Both the position numbers and the translations under genes were made by a program. A DNA stretch of 60,000 nt from Lingula anatina (lineage: Eukaryota > Brachiopoda > Lingulata > Lingulida > Lingulidae), in the NCBI RefSeq assembly GCF_001039355.2, contig NW_019775491.1, positions 865,740 to 925,739 on the forward strand. The letters are read 5' to 3'. Position 1 is the first letter of the stretch. Each line of letters begins with the position of its first letter. Shown piece after piece: positions 24,001 to 33,708 of this stretch. The notes under the pieces are model-generated. The model made no database searches. It saw nothing but the letters and a program-made list of their open reading frames with translations, and was not told the DNA's origin.

Positions 24001-24773
24001 GAGTTAGCAAGAAAAGTGCACATGTTATAAGATTAAACTCATCATGATTTATAAAGCTAAAGATAAACGTTGTGAAGTGTATCTCAGTAACGTGCCTCCA
24101 TCAAATGATGATGCTATGACTGACTATATATATTTGCATTATAAAAATATGGAGAAAGTAGCATCAAGCATATGATAGGTAAGGCCATAGTAGCAATAAG
24201 ACATAGGGCAATATCATCCCAGATATTCTAGAAACCTCCGCAAGTTGCCATGACAAGTGTTAGAATTTAACTTTTAACTTTAAACAGAATAATCAGCTAT
24301 ATGAAGATAGTAGCAGTCATTTAGAGGAATTGGAAGACGCCCCTCTAGTACCTCAATCCTCAACTTCCTGGACAGCAAGGTTATGTGCTGCAGGGTAACG
24401 TGGTACATGGGAGTCCACCAGGAAAATACAGAAGCGTGCACCTCATATTGAGCCTCAACCTATGAGGCCACATAACAGGAGGGGGAGGAGGATCAGGGGA
24501 GAACAAGTGCAGAGAGAACTGGATTAAAAGGTAAGATTACTGTACCAGGCAGTGTACACAATACTTATCCAGTACAGTGTCTGAAAGGCCAAGACGGACT
24601 ACTGTGCCAGACAGTGTGAATGATAGTATTGATACTGGCAACACTGGCCATACATACCGTGCAGAGAGTAAAGCCTGTAAATCTATATTGAACGGTACAC
24701 TGCGAGATCGTTATCAAATTGTTGTTTTAATGTAAATAAGTATTACCTGACGATGCTTGTCGTTTAACGTCAT
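18052..24773 (-). CDS. HAUS1: HAUS augmin-like complex subunit 1
   Basis: Complete nine-exon gene: 24747-24773, 23544-23718, 23189-23321, 22481-22615, 22118-22241, 21782-21847, 21522-21593, 18282-18329 and 18052-18105. All have GT/AG borders and phases that join. Total 834 bp, 277 aa; human HAUS1 is 278 aa. HAUS1 is part of the eight-subunit augmin complex, which recruits gamma-tubulin to spindle microtubules for branching nucleation. Recognisable parts are MTLNDKHRQ then VRVWLEKL and DPIPQYE at the N terminus, EYNLEAVRLAG around residue 65, long Lys/Glu-rich coiled-coil exons 4-7, and the C-terminal KVKIEEVKRDL plus EAELAKRIDSM. Intron 7 is over 3 kb and contains a Harbinger relic in the same orientation. 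A second copy of exons 1-7 lies at 33709-36935. Identification is by the order and spacing of motifs along the whole protein. Confidence 0.93.
18228..18263 (-). pseudogene. Tandemly duplicated copy of HAUS1 exon 8 (no usable acceptor)
   Basis: A 54-bp downstream repeat of the exon 8 body and its donor. It reads MDKVKIEEVKREL followed by GTAAGT, against MAKVKIEEVKRDL in exon 8. The spacing between the two donors is exactly 54 bp. The duplicate lacks a polypyrimidine/AG acceptor of its own. Reading through the first donor meets TGA at once. It is therefore probably skipped, although its coding similarity is high. Span given is the coding-like part from its ATG to the donor. Confidence 0.7.
19456..19487. 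repeat. (TAAA)n microsatellite
   Basis: About eight TAAA units in HAUS1 intron 7, just outside the 12-kb duplicated segment. Confidence 0.9.
20100..20930 (-). pseudogene. Harbinger/HARBI1-type transposase relic
   Basis: Decayed DDE transposase in several frames on the minus strand. In order there are YKTISHLFGIGRSSA (N-terminal helix-turn-helix style), LKIFRETIDVIAKHLAPK, WGVPQCAGAIDVTHVPI with the first catalytic Asp, GYHNRKGFYS, VECDHKLRV and GWPGHDVLSNS, LLGDPAHPLEPWL with the second Asp, and YYRHSRGRVCIEG with the Glu. The signature motifs sit in Harbinger order. The frame changes near 20880 and again near 20150, and the 20400-20640 interval is noncoding, so it is inactive or wrongly spliced. 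It lies inside HAUS1 intron 7. PIF/Harbinger elements are the source of the domesticated HARBI1 gene, but the frameshifts argue against domestication here. Confidence 0.85.
21090..21235. repeat. Half of a family A foldback MITE beside the Harbinger relic
   Basis: Contains TTACCCCCTAGCTG, ATGACAGACATTTAAG and AATTAGCGCAAATCCC and ends near GGATCCATTTAGGTCTGA. These match the right halves of the elements at 649-875 and 4830-5400. It begins about 160 bp upstream of the transposase relic's N-terminal part. The position might mean that family A is a Harbinger derivative, or might be a chance insertion. Confidence 0.55.
24044..24398 (+). other. Unidentified ORF relics in HAUS1 intron 1
   Basis: Two short frames opposite to HAUS1 read like protein rather than random sequence: 24044-24175 (contains KDKRCEVYLSNVPPSNDDAM, 43 codons to TGA) and 24300-24398 (contains EDSSSHLEELEDAPLVPQS). 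A third, around 24415-24527, is Arg-rich (HNRRGRRIRGEQVQREL). None has a family I recognise. They may be fragments of one dead mobile element or old gene. The same sequence is in copy B around 36224-36700. Confidence 0.25.
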
Positions 24774-24865
24774 GGTAATTTACACCCACGGCATTTTACT
24801 TCAACAAACTTCTGTAGACATTTCAGGCGGTTCACTCAGTGGTGCGCTCCCAATTTTGCGCACAA

Positions 24866-24873
24866 TGACGTCA
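24866..24873. promoter_or_regulatory. CRE/ATF-type site upstream of HAUS1
   Basis: Perfect palindrome TGACGTCA 93 bp upstream of the HAUS1 start codon, in a locally CpG-richer stretch. CREB/ATF proteins bind this octamer and it is common in core promoters. It is present unchanged in the second copy at 37028-37035. The role in HAUS1 transcription is inferred from position only. Confidence 0.55.
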
Positions 24874-27381
24874 TGCCAGGGGTTAGCGTCAAACTAAGAT
24901 TTAAGTCCGGAAAACTGTAATATATGTAGCTATGATTTGATAAGAAAACATTCACAGAAGGTATGTAATAAAATCAAAGAGATGAAACTTTGCTTCAAAG
25001 AAACCAATTCAATTTTCAAATTGAATGGCTTCCCGTCAAATTTTATTTTCCAATGATATTTCTGTTTTTATTGTTTCCAAGACGAGCCAAGATTTGTATT
25101 TTGGTGTGATGTTTGGTGCCTGAGGGTCGAGGGTAAGACAATTCAGGCAAATCGTTTACAAGATAAATAAAAAGTAAAATAGTTTAATGTTTGAAGATAC
25201 ATTTAGCACGAGCATTCATAGCAACCAAGTGTGTGTGTGTGTGTTTTGTTGTTATTAATGTTGTTGTTGTGCTCGAAGAGAGCTACAAATAAAGTTTACA
25301 TTAAAAATAAACTTACTACTGTTATTCCCCTCAACGGTTTTGGAATAACGATTAAAAAAATTATTTCTTTCGGGTGCCAAAAAGGCCAGGGTATATTTTG
25401 GAAAAAAGTTCTTGCAACATATAATGTTAAACAGTAAGATTTTAAAATTAAGAAATATGTTTTATTACTTTGTTTACCATGTGATTGTTTACCATGTGAT
25501 GTCACATTTTTATCAGGCCAAATTTTTTCCTCAGTTTTCAGGCTTGCATGCTAGGCTTGCTTCAGTTTTTGGCCTTACATGACATATAAGGTTCGTACTG
25601 CAGCTAAGGCCTCATAACACCCGGTGTTTCAAACCTTTCAACACTATAAATATCCACATATAGGAATAACTGTTTGTCCACGTTGCACTTTGAAGTATAT
25701 CATTTGTAAATAAAGTTTTGTTTCGTTATTTCCTTTTGTTTAATTTCTTGTTTTATCACAAACTGGTGAGGGATATACTGGAAAGTAGAATAAGTTAACA
25801 ATCAGATATTTAAAGCCATTTTTTTTTCTTTTGACTGACCAAGTGATTAATTTTTGTTATTTTTTGGCATGTGGATTTTATTCAAGTTGTGTAAAATTGT
25901 GTTAAAGAAATGTACACAGATGTGCTCATGCTCATTATGTATTTTTAGATTTGCAAAAAATAAAACCTTGAATTCATTTCAGAATGTTTTGATTTTTTTT
26001 TTGTATCTTTTAAGATACCAAAGTGTCATTATTACAATAAAAGTGTATTTTTGAGGCCAAACAAATTTTGATATTTTCCTATTCTAGCAAAGAAAATTTC
26101 ACTTTCTTTCTTTCTTTTTCTTTTATTAATTTATTAACCCAATTAAAAGGTATGCTATAATGAATTTGATTTCAAATTCCAATTTTTGTGTTAAGCTGAT
26201 TTTGTGTTAAATTATTCAATGCACAAACTTTTAAGTAAGCTGCAATATAGACATGCTGTTGTCGATATATGAAGGATAAAATTTTCATATTTTTGTTTAT
26301 GTGACAAGTTCTGTTAATTTTTTGTTATTCTCACATAAAAACTGCTGTTTAGCATAATGTATGAATCCAGTGCAAACTACTCCCAAATTTAATTGGTGCC
26401 TTTGAAAGGTTCGGTTTCATCTACTGCACTATGGTATTTCCTATGCCAGTTAAAACTGCCTGGTAAGAAAATATTGTCATTAGCTCAAATGGCACTCATG
26501 ATCCCTACACGATAATGCCTGTTGACTTTGCCCAGTACAGTTTTAAATTCACATTTATTATCAAGCAAAATATTAAGCAAATCAGTAAATTGGCTCCATT
26601 ACACGAGGCAAAAGCTTAGTTTGTTTGCTGAGCATGTCTCATTGAATAAGTCTGGGGCCATCTGACCCACCTGATCGAGTAAGGCGTTATTTGTAGCAAT
26701 AATTATTTTGATCATTATTTAATGTTTAATTTAAATGAAAATGTAGTTTAACAAGATTTAGCATCATACATCTTATTGTATATTATAGTGAAAAAATTGT
26801 TAAGTTTAGGTTATGGATTTTTGTTTTCACTGCAAATATAACATGCATCATATTTTTTTTTTCAAGCATCAAGACATTATGTTTCATGAATGCCAAATGC
26901 ACGTGTTTGACACCCTGACAATGGGACCACCTAGCATATCCAGGTGACTTGTGAAAGAAGGTGCGACCTGTAAATTGCGATACAATTGAAAGGTATGTTT
27001 AGCATATATGATGTTGCCTGGGCAGAATAAATTGTGCACTTGGCATCCTTTTAAGACTACAAAAGATACAGGTTAGTTGTAAGAGCTGTTGCTAAATACT
27101 TAATTCTGTGGAAGTTGAGCTGGAGTTACGGGGATTTTATCAGATGCATAAACATTAAACTGCAGTGTGGGTACCAGGTTTTTGTTTACCAAACTCTCCT
27201 AGAATTTTTACCCATCCTGCCTCTGTTGATAAAGCACAGCTGATTATGCACTATTGTTTAGAGAACTGAAGAAAGGTAAAGGAAGCTCTGGGATTCAGAA
27301 AGAATGAACTTTGAAGTATTGTTCGACCTGTGCGTGAGTTCATGTCAACAAATTTGATTTTGTTCTTATGATTGTTGACAG

Positions 27382-27509
27382 AGCACAAGCTGGCACAGTC
27401 CACTTGATGAGGAGAACATGTGCAGAGCTGGTTGACAAACTTGAACGTCAGAATGGAAGCAAAGCCACAAAAAAATGTAGGCTCATTGAAAAGCCCAAGA
27501 ATATAGCAG
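27382..27509 (+). other. Possible exon with flanking splice sites (copy A)
   Basis: A 128-bp block between TTGTTGACAG and GTAAAA, with one frame open throughout (contains RRTCAELVDKLERQNGSK). That frame does not join in frame to the RASL12 exon at 32218, where it would meet a stop. If it is real it is a 5' untranslated exon or belongs to another transcript. Copy B (39584-39711) differs by a CGT-to-TGT change. No family is recognised. Confidence 0.25.
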
Positions 27510-29332
27510 GTAAAAATTACATTTATAAGCAAATGGTAAACTGGATCTGTCTTAAAGTTTTGTAGCTTAGAATATAACCCAAGGTATTATAGCTTGCCTA
27601 GATGGAACAGGTAGTTTTGTGCAATGCTTAAGTGACTTTTTCTCATTTTAATAGGTCAGATGATTTGTTTTTATTTTTCAGGAAAAAATATAACATGAAA
27701 ATTCAGTTTTACCTTATCACTTTTAAATCTATATAACAGCAAATGTCTTGTTACCCAGATACAAAACGGTAACAAAGGATTGATAAACATCTCTTACTCA
27801 ACATAAGTGGCAGCAACTAGGCCTGGAAATAAATGTGTTTGCAACATATTTCGTTATATTATTTCATACAAGTTTACTCCCACATTGCCTGATAATTCAC
27901 ATAAGCATATTTTATTGCAACCTCCTAGCTTATTGCAAAAAATCCACCACTTATGTTGCTGTATGAACTATTTTATTGCATGTAGAACATTTATGCATGT
28001 GTATAACATGTCTGTGCAAGGTAGGTTATATTAGTCAAACAAAACTCATTGTATGACTGACATTTGTCAATTTTTGGGGAAAAGGTATCTTTGATGTATA
28101 ACAGAAATCATTGTGAAATTTGATCTATCTGTTTTTGTATCTGACTGAAAAAGAAATAGTAGTGGCTATAACAGTCAATATTTGGATAAAATCTTTACAC
28201 ATCAAGTTTGTAAAAAGTATATCTAATGAATCTTAATCTTAGAATGAAATTTACTTTGAAAGTATGAGTGAATAACATTATCCCTGCAGATATTGTGTTA
28301 TTGTTTTACAAATGTAAGTTCCTCAGAAAACCACCAACTTAATATGCTACATTATGTAAATGTAGGTTTTTTTCAGATTTCTTTTCAAATTGAATGTATT
28401 ATAGATGGCTTAGTTTAGGGCATGATTTTGATGATTTGTGTTACCTGGCTATTTTTGCCTAGTCCATCAAAGGTTGATGATTACTCCTAGTGATCAGCTA
28501 TCTATAAACTGTTTAGATCTGATGGAGTCAGTCTGGGTAGTAAACAGCTTAACCCCAGGAAGTAACCACTTCAGATTATGCAACTGTGATATAAGGGTTC
28601 ACCCTACCTGGAGGCAGATTTGATAGGATGTGCTGCTAATTATGTTTTGGTTGAAGGTCCACCTTGATTGAGGCAAAGGTAATATTTGAAAAGATAAAGT
28701 ATGTGTTGTGACAACATGATGTAACACTAAGCTTTTTATTGTGACTAAACAGATGCAGATAGATATCTATGCTTTTTCATGAGACCGATGTGTTAGAATT
28801 CAGTATTAATAGTAGGAAGGTAAAATGAAACTAACTTGTGATCTTAATTAATGAAAGTTGATTGTATCAGAGTTGGTTACCATGGAGGTGCACAACTGAT
28901 TTTAATCTTTAAACAAAATTGCAGTAGCTGAGCGCACACATCAAATGCCGGAAATTGTTACAGAAATACTTTCAGTCAGGTGATCTTCTTGAAACGGAGA
29001 AATAGATGTTTTGTGTATTTGTCAGGGAATGAGAGTACAAGTACTTATTTCCTTATCATAGCTCACAGTTGGACTTTAGTTGGACTTTCATTGATAACTT
29101 GAGAGAGTAAAAAGTAGATAAAAGGCGAAGAATTTCAGCTATTTTGATTTTAGACAATCAATGGCAGGAATTGTTAAGTATTTGCTTTCGTGAATTGAAG
29201 TTACAAAATATCCCTCCATTTGACCAAAATTCATCGAAATGAATAAATAAATAATTAGTTCTAATCTAGCCATACAGGTGTTTTTGGTTCTAATTTAAGA
29301 GGTTTGACATTTTTTCTGCAAGGTTATTTGCT

Positions 29333-29336
<4 letters not shown>

Positions 29337-29363
<27 letters not shown>
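29337..29363. repeat. Poly-T run
   Basis: About 26 consecutive T residues; copy B has a much shorter run near 41539. Useful as an allele-length marker. Confidence 0.85.
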
Positions 29364-29518
29364 CTTGAACATTTGTAGAAGCCAGTATCGAGCATTTAGA
29401 AACAACAACAGGTGTGACTATAGTTTTCACCAAAGAAATTCACTGCAGTACCGGTAGCTTTTCATTATGGTGACTTATCAAGAAAAAAGAAAATCTATGG
29501 AATAGAAGGAAGGAATCT

Positions 29519-29574
29519 CTTTCTCTTTCTCTCTCTCTCTCTTTCTGTTTATCTGTCTGTCTCTGTCTCTCAAT
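29519..29574. repeat. CT-rich microsatellite
   Basis: Interrupted (CT)n with TCTGTCTGTCTC at its end. The equivalent in copy B (about 41705-41764) has a different interruption pattern. Confidence 0.8.
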
Positions 29575-32217
29575 GTTAATTCAGAACACAGCTTAATATT
29601 GACAATTTAAGACTCTTACCTCCCTGAAAATAGACCACTGCCCTTACAGCCCTATTTAACATGACATAAGCATTAAAATAAAACCACAATGTTTGCATTA
29701 GATAGACCACAGCTGTAAAAACCAAATCAGTCTGCCATCAAACACCAGCAGAATGAACTATTATGGTCTCGCTTAATACATTTAGAAGGAATAAATTGTT
29801 CAATGAAGTAAAAACCAATGTATGTTTCCCTACCATGTCTACAGAAATTTTTACCATCCACTCACTTGGTAAGTGTGTTTATTTTGGCGGAGGAGAGTTA
29901 CTCAATCAGGTGGTGCAAATCAACAAAAGCTATAGGATTTAATTTACAAATTTTCTGGAAATGGAGGTTATTGTGCTTCTCTGCATGCCCATTTTTAATG
30001 TAATTTCAGAAGATCTGGCACAGGTGTCAAACTTCATTAGAAGAATATTCTTTCTGTTCACAGTTTGCAATACATATAAACTAAATAAGTTTAAGATGAA
30101 GTAAGCCTTCCAAAAACCCTAAGGCATCACTTTATTCCATCATGTCATTTTAACTTTTAGGTGGAAAATAAACCAAAAAGCATGCTTCATAACTCTTACA
30201 TTAAGTGCAGTCTGTTGATATGAAACTTTACAATTTTGTGAGTGTTTGAAAATTGCACTCTTACGTAACTCAAATGTGAAATGGTGGTTTATGTTAGCCA
30301 GTTCAGTACTTGTCATTAATTTTATCTTTTCTGCTAAATATATAGATACATCAGTTGCCATCATTATCATTAAGGGATAAGTTAAGTTCTCAGAAACATT
30401 TCTGGCCAATTGCAAAGAAATGTGGACAAGGCTTGCCCAGAATGTAGGCAATGCTGTCAGCACCTGTCATGTGGAAGACAAAAAAAGAGCACAGTTAAGT
30501 GGTCTGCCTTTATGCCTCACCTTTGCTTTACATGGGCTCTCAGATGACAGGCATTCATATAATTGAAAGTACACTAAACCTAAAACTGTTTTCATTATTA
30601 GTCAATTTTTTGAAATGTGTGTGTGTGTGTGTAAAATCTGTTAATTTCAACAAAATTAAATATCATTATTTTATGTAATTCAGAATCAAATTTAGCCCAT
30701 CAAAAATGTATATTAGATATAAGAAAGAAAAGCAATTTTATTAATTCAAATCCTTCTGGGTATCATGGTAGCATAAGTGTACTACTGAACAGACATATAA
30801 CATTGCGTTAATTGATTTAAGTATATAATACCGTTACTCTTGGTTCTACCTACTGTTCACCCATTCAGTCAATGGATAGACTTGCTGAACAATTTGGTGC
30901 TTGGACTGCCCACACTACCAGTTGCTGATTGGTCGCTTGGCAGGCAAGACATAAATTCTGGGCAAATAGCACCTGAGAGCTTAGATGGATTTAGCTTTAG
31001 CTAAGTTCATTTTGGTCATTAGGAAGATGAGTGCTGAATGAATGGGATTATCAGATGCAGTTTGATGTATTGTACAGATAGCTGGAAATAGGTGTAAAAA
31101 TCTGCTGTACTGGTATGTAGAACTGAGAACAACTGCACCAAGAACACTATGTTTTGCATTAATCTCAAAAGTGGCAGGATCTGATTGAGGACCAGTGCTG
31201 TTGTAAAATATAAAAGCACATGTAAAGGGAACAGTGGGAAGGTTGAGTTTTAGCTGGAGGCTGACGAATTAAAGACATTACGCCTAAATTCCTGTAAACC
31301 TATGGTTAGGGTCTGATGTGGTCCATTTTTTTCCTACACAAGTGAGGCAAAACTAGAAGTAGGAAATGTGGTCTTAATTTGAAAGTGCTCAAGTGAAGTA
31401 ATTGTGGAGTAATTTATTTCTCTTCGAAAGTCATAACTCTTCACAGGAGGCCTAGTTGTGAACCAGAGTCAACCAGTTGTACTACTATTAGCCTTCAGAA
31501 CTATTGGTAGAAACAAATGCATTTTACTGCAGAAAGGACATTGGCTTGAAAAGGTTGGTACTGTAGCTCTTACAGTTTGGGCTTTTTTTTCTGCTGTTTT
31601 TCATTGTTATGTAGATTCGTGGTTCTTCATCCTCTACTTAATCTAACAGTTAGTAACAAATTTGCAAAGCTTTTGGTAAAATTGAAATGTGATGTGTGAT
31701 CTATATTTATTTTAAACTTTTCAAATAGAGGTGCTATTTTTCTTATAAGAAGCACAAGTAACACATTTCGTGTCCAAATTTGGAACCGGTATTGATTCAT
31801 GTAATAGTTCTTGAAGGTACATATATACTGAGTTTATTTCAAGATTTGATATAAGTTTCCAGTAAGTTCTAACCAGACGATAGGATAACTGACTGTATGC
31901 TGTTGTTATTTTAGCTTGTTTACTTGACTGTTTAGACAGAGGTCACTGCTCTCTACCTGGAGTAGCTTATGCAATACAAAGTTGCTGGAATAGGCAACAA
32001 AATTGAAGTAGTCCCAACTTTTTGGGTTGCCCAAGGAATAACTTAACTGGACATTGTTGATGATGGTCACTAGTGGATACTACAAAACACTGTTCTTGAT
32101 GCTAGGAAAAAAATTGGGTTTCAAGGGACTTGATGACCATTGCCTCTGGAAACATTGACACCAAATGGCATACATTTCATTTGCCTAGCTCAAATTTAAC
32201 TGCTTTTATTGTTACAG

Positions 32218-32452
32218 AGTGACTGTGAAGACCCTGTGAAGAGGTGTCTGGAAAATCTGCAGCTTTTGATTCAGGGAAAAGAAGAATATTGTTCTGTAAT
32301 TTGTCACTGTTACAAGACAACATTCATGCCGACAGCAAATGCAAGCAATACAGCAACTATGACTTCTAGGAAACCACAGCGGAATGGATCTTCTGTTTCG
32401 CTGCCAGAGTTCAACATTGCATTACTAGGAGTACTTGGGGTAGGAAAGTCAG
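32218..32452 (+). pseudogene. RASL12-like first coding exon, copy A (orphan)
   Basis: Same exon as 44417-44651, with its acceptor, ATG at 32359, P-loop GVLGVGKS and donor, but followed within 70 bp by the N at 32523 and then reversed HAUS1 material. It therefore cannot reach the remaining RASL12 exons without splicing across the second copy. In the sequence as given it could act as an alternative first exon. It is more likely the other allele of the exon at 44417. One upstream AGG/AAG codon differs between copies, before the chosen start. Confidence 0.75.
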
Positions 32453-32522
32453 GTAAGCTGAAATTCATTAATCCATTTTCTTTGTTCTAGGACAGTACAA
32501 ACATTCATATCTGGAGCACCCA

Positions 32523-32523
32523 N
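32523..32523. other. Single ambiguous base (assembly junction)
   Basis: One N exactly between the two 12-kb copies: the left copy ends at 32519 and the right copy begins at 32524. Likely an unsized scaffold join. Confidence 0.85.
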
Positions 32524-33115
32524 TAATACATATTTCATTGAAGCACAGGAATTTCTAGCATGGGCTCTATCAGCCTCCACCAAGTCCATCCAATCCTGGT
32601 CAAACCCCCATCATGAACAACACAGATTTTGTGGAGGGTGAATCATGCTACAATTAACAATGAAAAAAAATTCTGTCTAGTAGTCCAACCTGTAATTTAA
32701 GATATTCCAATTTCCTTTGCATCCACCCAAGCAACCCTCAATACACACTCTCCCTCTGGAGTGGCGGTAATTGAAATGTCTCTTGCATCAGGGACAAAAT
32801 TCCATAGTATGAATACATTTTCAGAAGCCATGACTTTAGTGAATAAGCTGGAACCCTAAGAAGTAGTACAGTAGCCTGTCCTGTGCTCTCTGGGAGCAAT
32901 GATTGGCACATGGGTCACATCAATCGCTCCAGCACACTGTGGGACTCCCCATTTTTCCTCAAACCCCTCCACAATGCTTTCCAGTCTTCTACCAGTAGAC
33001 ATTTGGATGAACTTGGGGGCTAGATGTTTTGCAATGACATCAATTGTTTCTTTGAATACTTTAAGGCTGATGACCTCCCAATACCAAACAGGTGTGAAAT
33101 GGTCTTATATTTTAA
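32524..33115 (-). pseudogene. Harbinger transposase relic, copy B (further deleted)
   Basis: Counterpart of 20100-20930. The N-terminal frame with AIDVTHVPI survives, but the interval between the first Asp block and the end of the second Asp block is removed by the 419-bp deletion. It cannot encode a transposase. Confidence 0.75.
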
Positions 33116-33279
33116 GCTAGAGCCACATATCCACAGAGAGTCACTGCAATGTACAATACACTCACAACAAAAACAACAACACACTCTTCCGTGACTTTCT
33201 TCTCCCTTCTTTCTGTCATTTTGACTTCAGCTAGAGTGCAAACAGTGCACATGTGCGTCCAGGTAGCTACTGGAAGCCA

Positions 33280-33425
33280 AGTGCACAAATGTTTATTACC
33301 CCCTAGCTGCTTCGGTAGGTATGACAGACATTTAAGCCGCTTAAAAACGTTGCAAATTAGCGCAAATCCCAGTGAAGTTAGATCCATCCTGTTGGATCCA
33401 TCTACGTCTGAGAAAGTGGTCTAAC
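33280..33425. repeat. Half of a family A foldback MITE, copy B
   Basis: Same sequence as 21090-21235 with a few substitutions (for example TTTAAGCCGC for TTTAAGACGC). Confidence 0.55.
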
Positions 33426-33708
33426 TTACTAAAACACGAAGGTTTTTCGCTCCATTCCTTTACCCAATGTTTACAGTTCTGTCATACTACAGAAACATTT
33501 TTGTCTTCCTGGCTAAGGAAATATTATCTATAGGCTACTTTCTGGCTGGAGTAGCAGACCACCAAGTACTGCAATTCTTCTCTCACAACGACACAACTAA
33601 TATCAAGACAAGAACAAAGTACAGAATATTTCAAACTGCATTGAGAAAACTATATATATCCTGATACTTCAGGTACAGTGTCAAAAACTATGATGACAAA
33701 ACACTTAC

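Larger units (their letters stand above)
24874..32217. other. Region between HAUS1 and the RASL12 first coding exon (copy A)
   Basis: About 7.3 kb of AT-rich DNA between divergent genes, repeated at 37036-44416. It should hold the rest of the HAUS1 promoter and the RASL12 promoter with noncoding 5' exons. I see one candidate exon (27382-27509), a 26-base T-run at 29337-29363 and a CT-rich microsatellite near 29519-29574. An inverted CCAAT box (GATTGG) lies near 30927. No protein-coding gene is supported. Confidence 0.5.
19808..32519. repeat. 12-kb direct segmental duplication, copy A
   Basis: 12,712 bp matching 32524-44718 nearly base for base, in the same orientation. It spans from within HAUS1 intron 7 through HAUS1 exons 7-1, the upstream region and the first coding exon of the RASL12-like gene. 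It ends at GGAGCAC, four bases before the N at 32523. Differences from copy B are scattered substitutions, changed microsatellite and homopolymer lengths and a few indels. The pattern looks allelic rather than paralogous. Confidence 0.93.
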
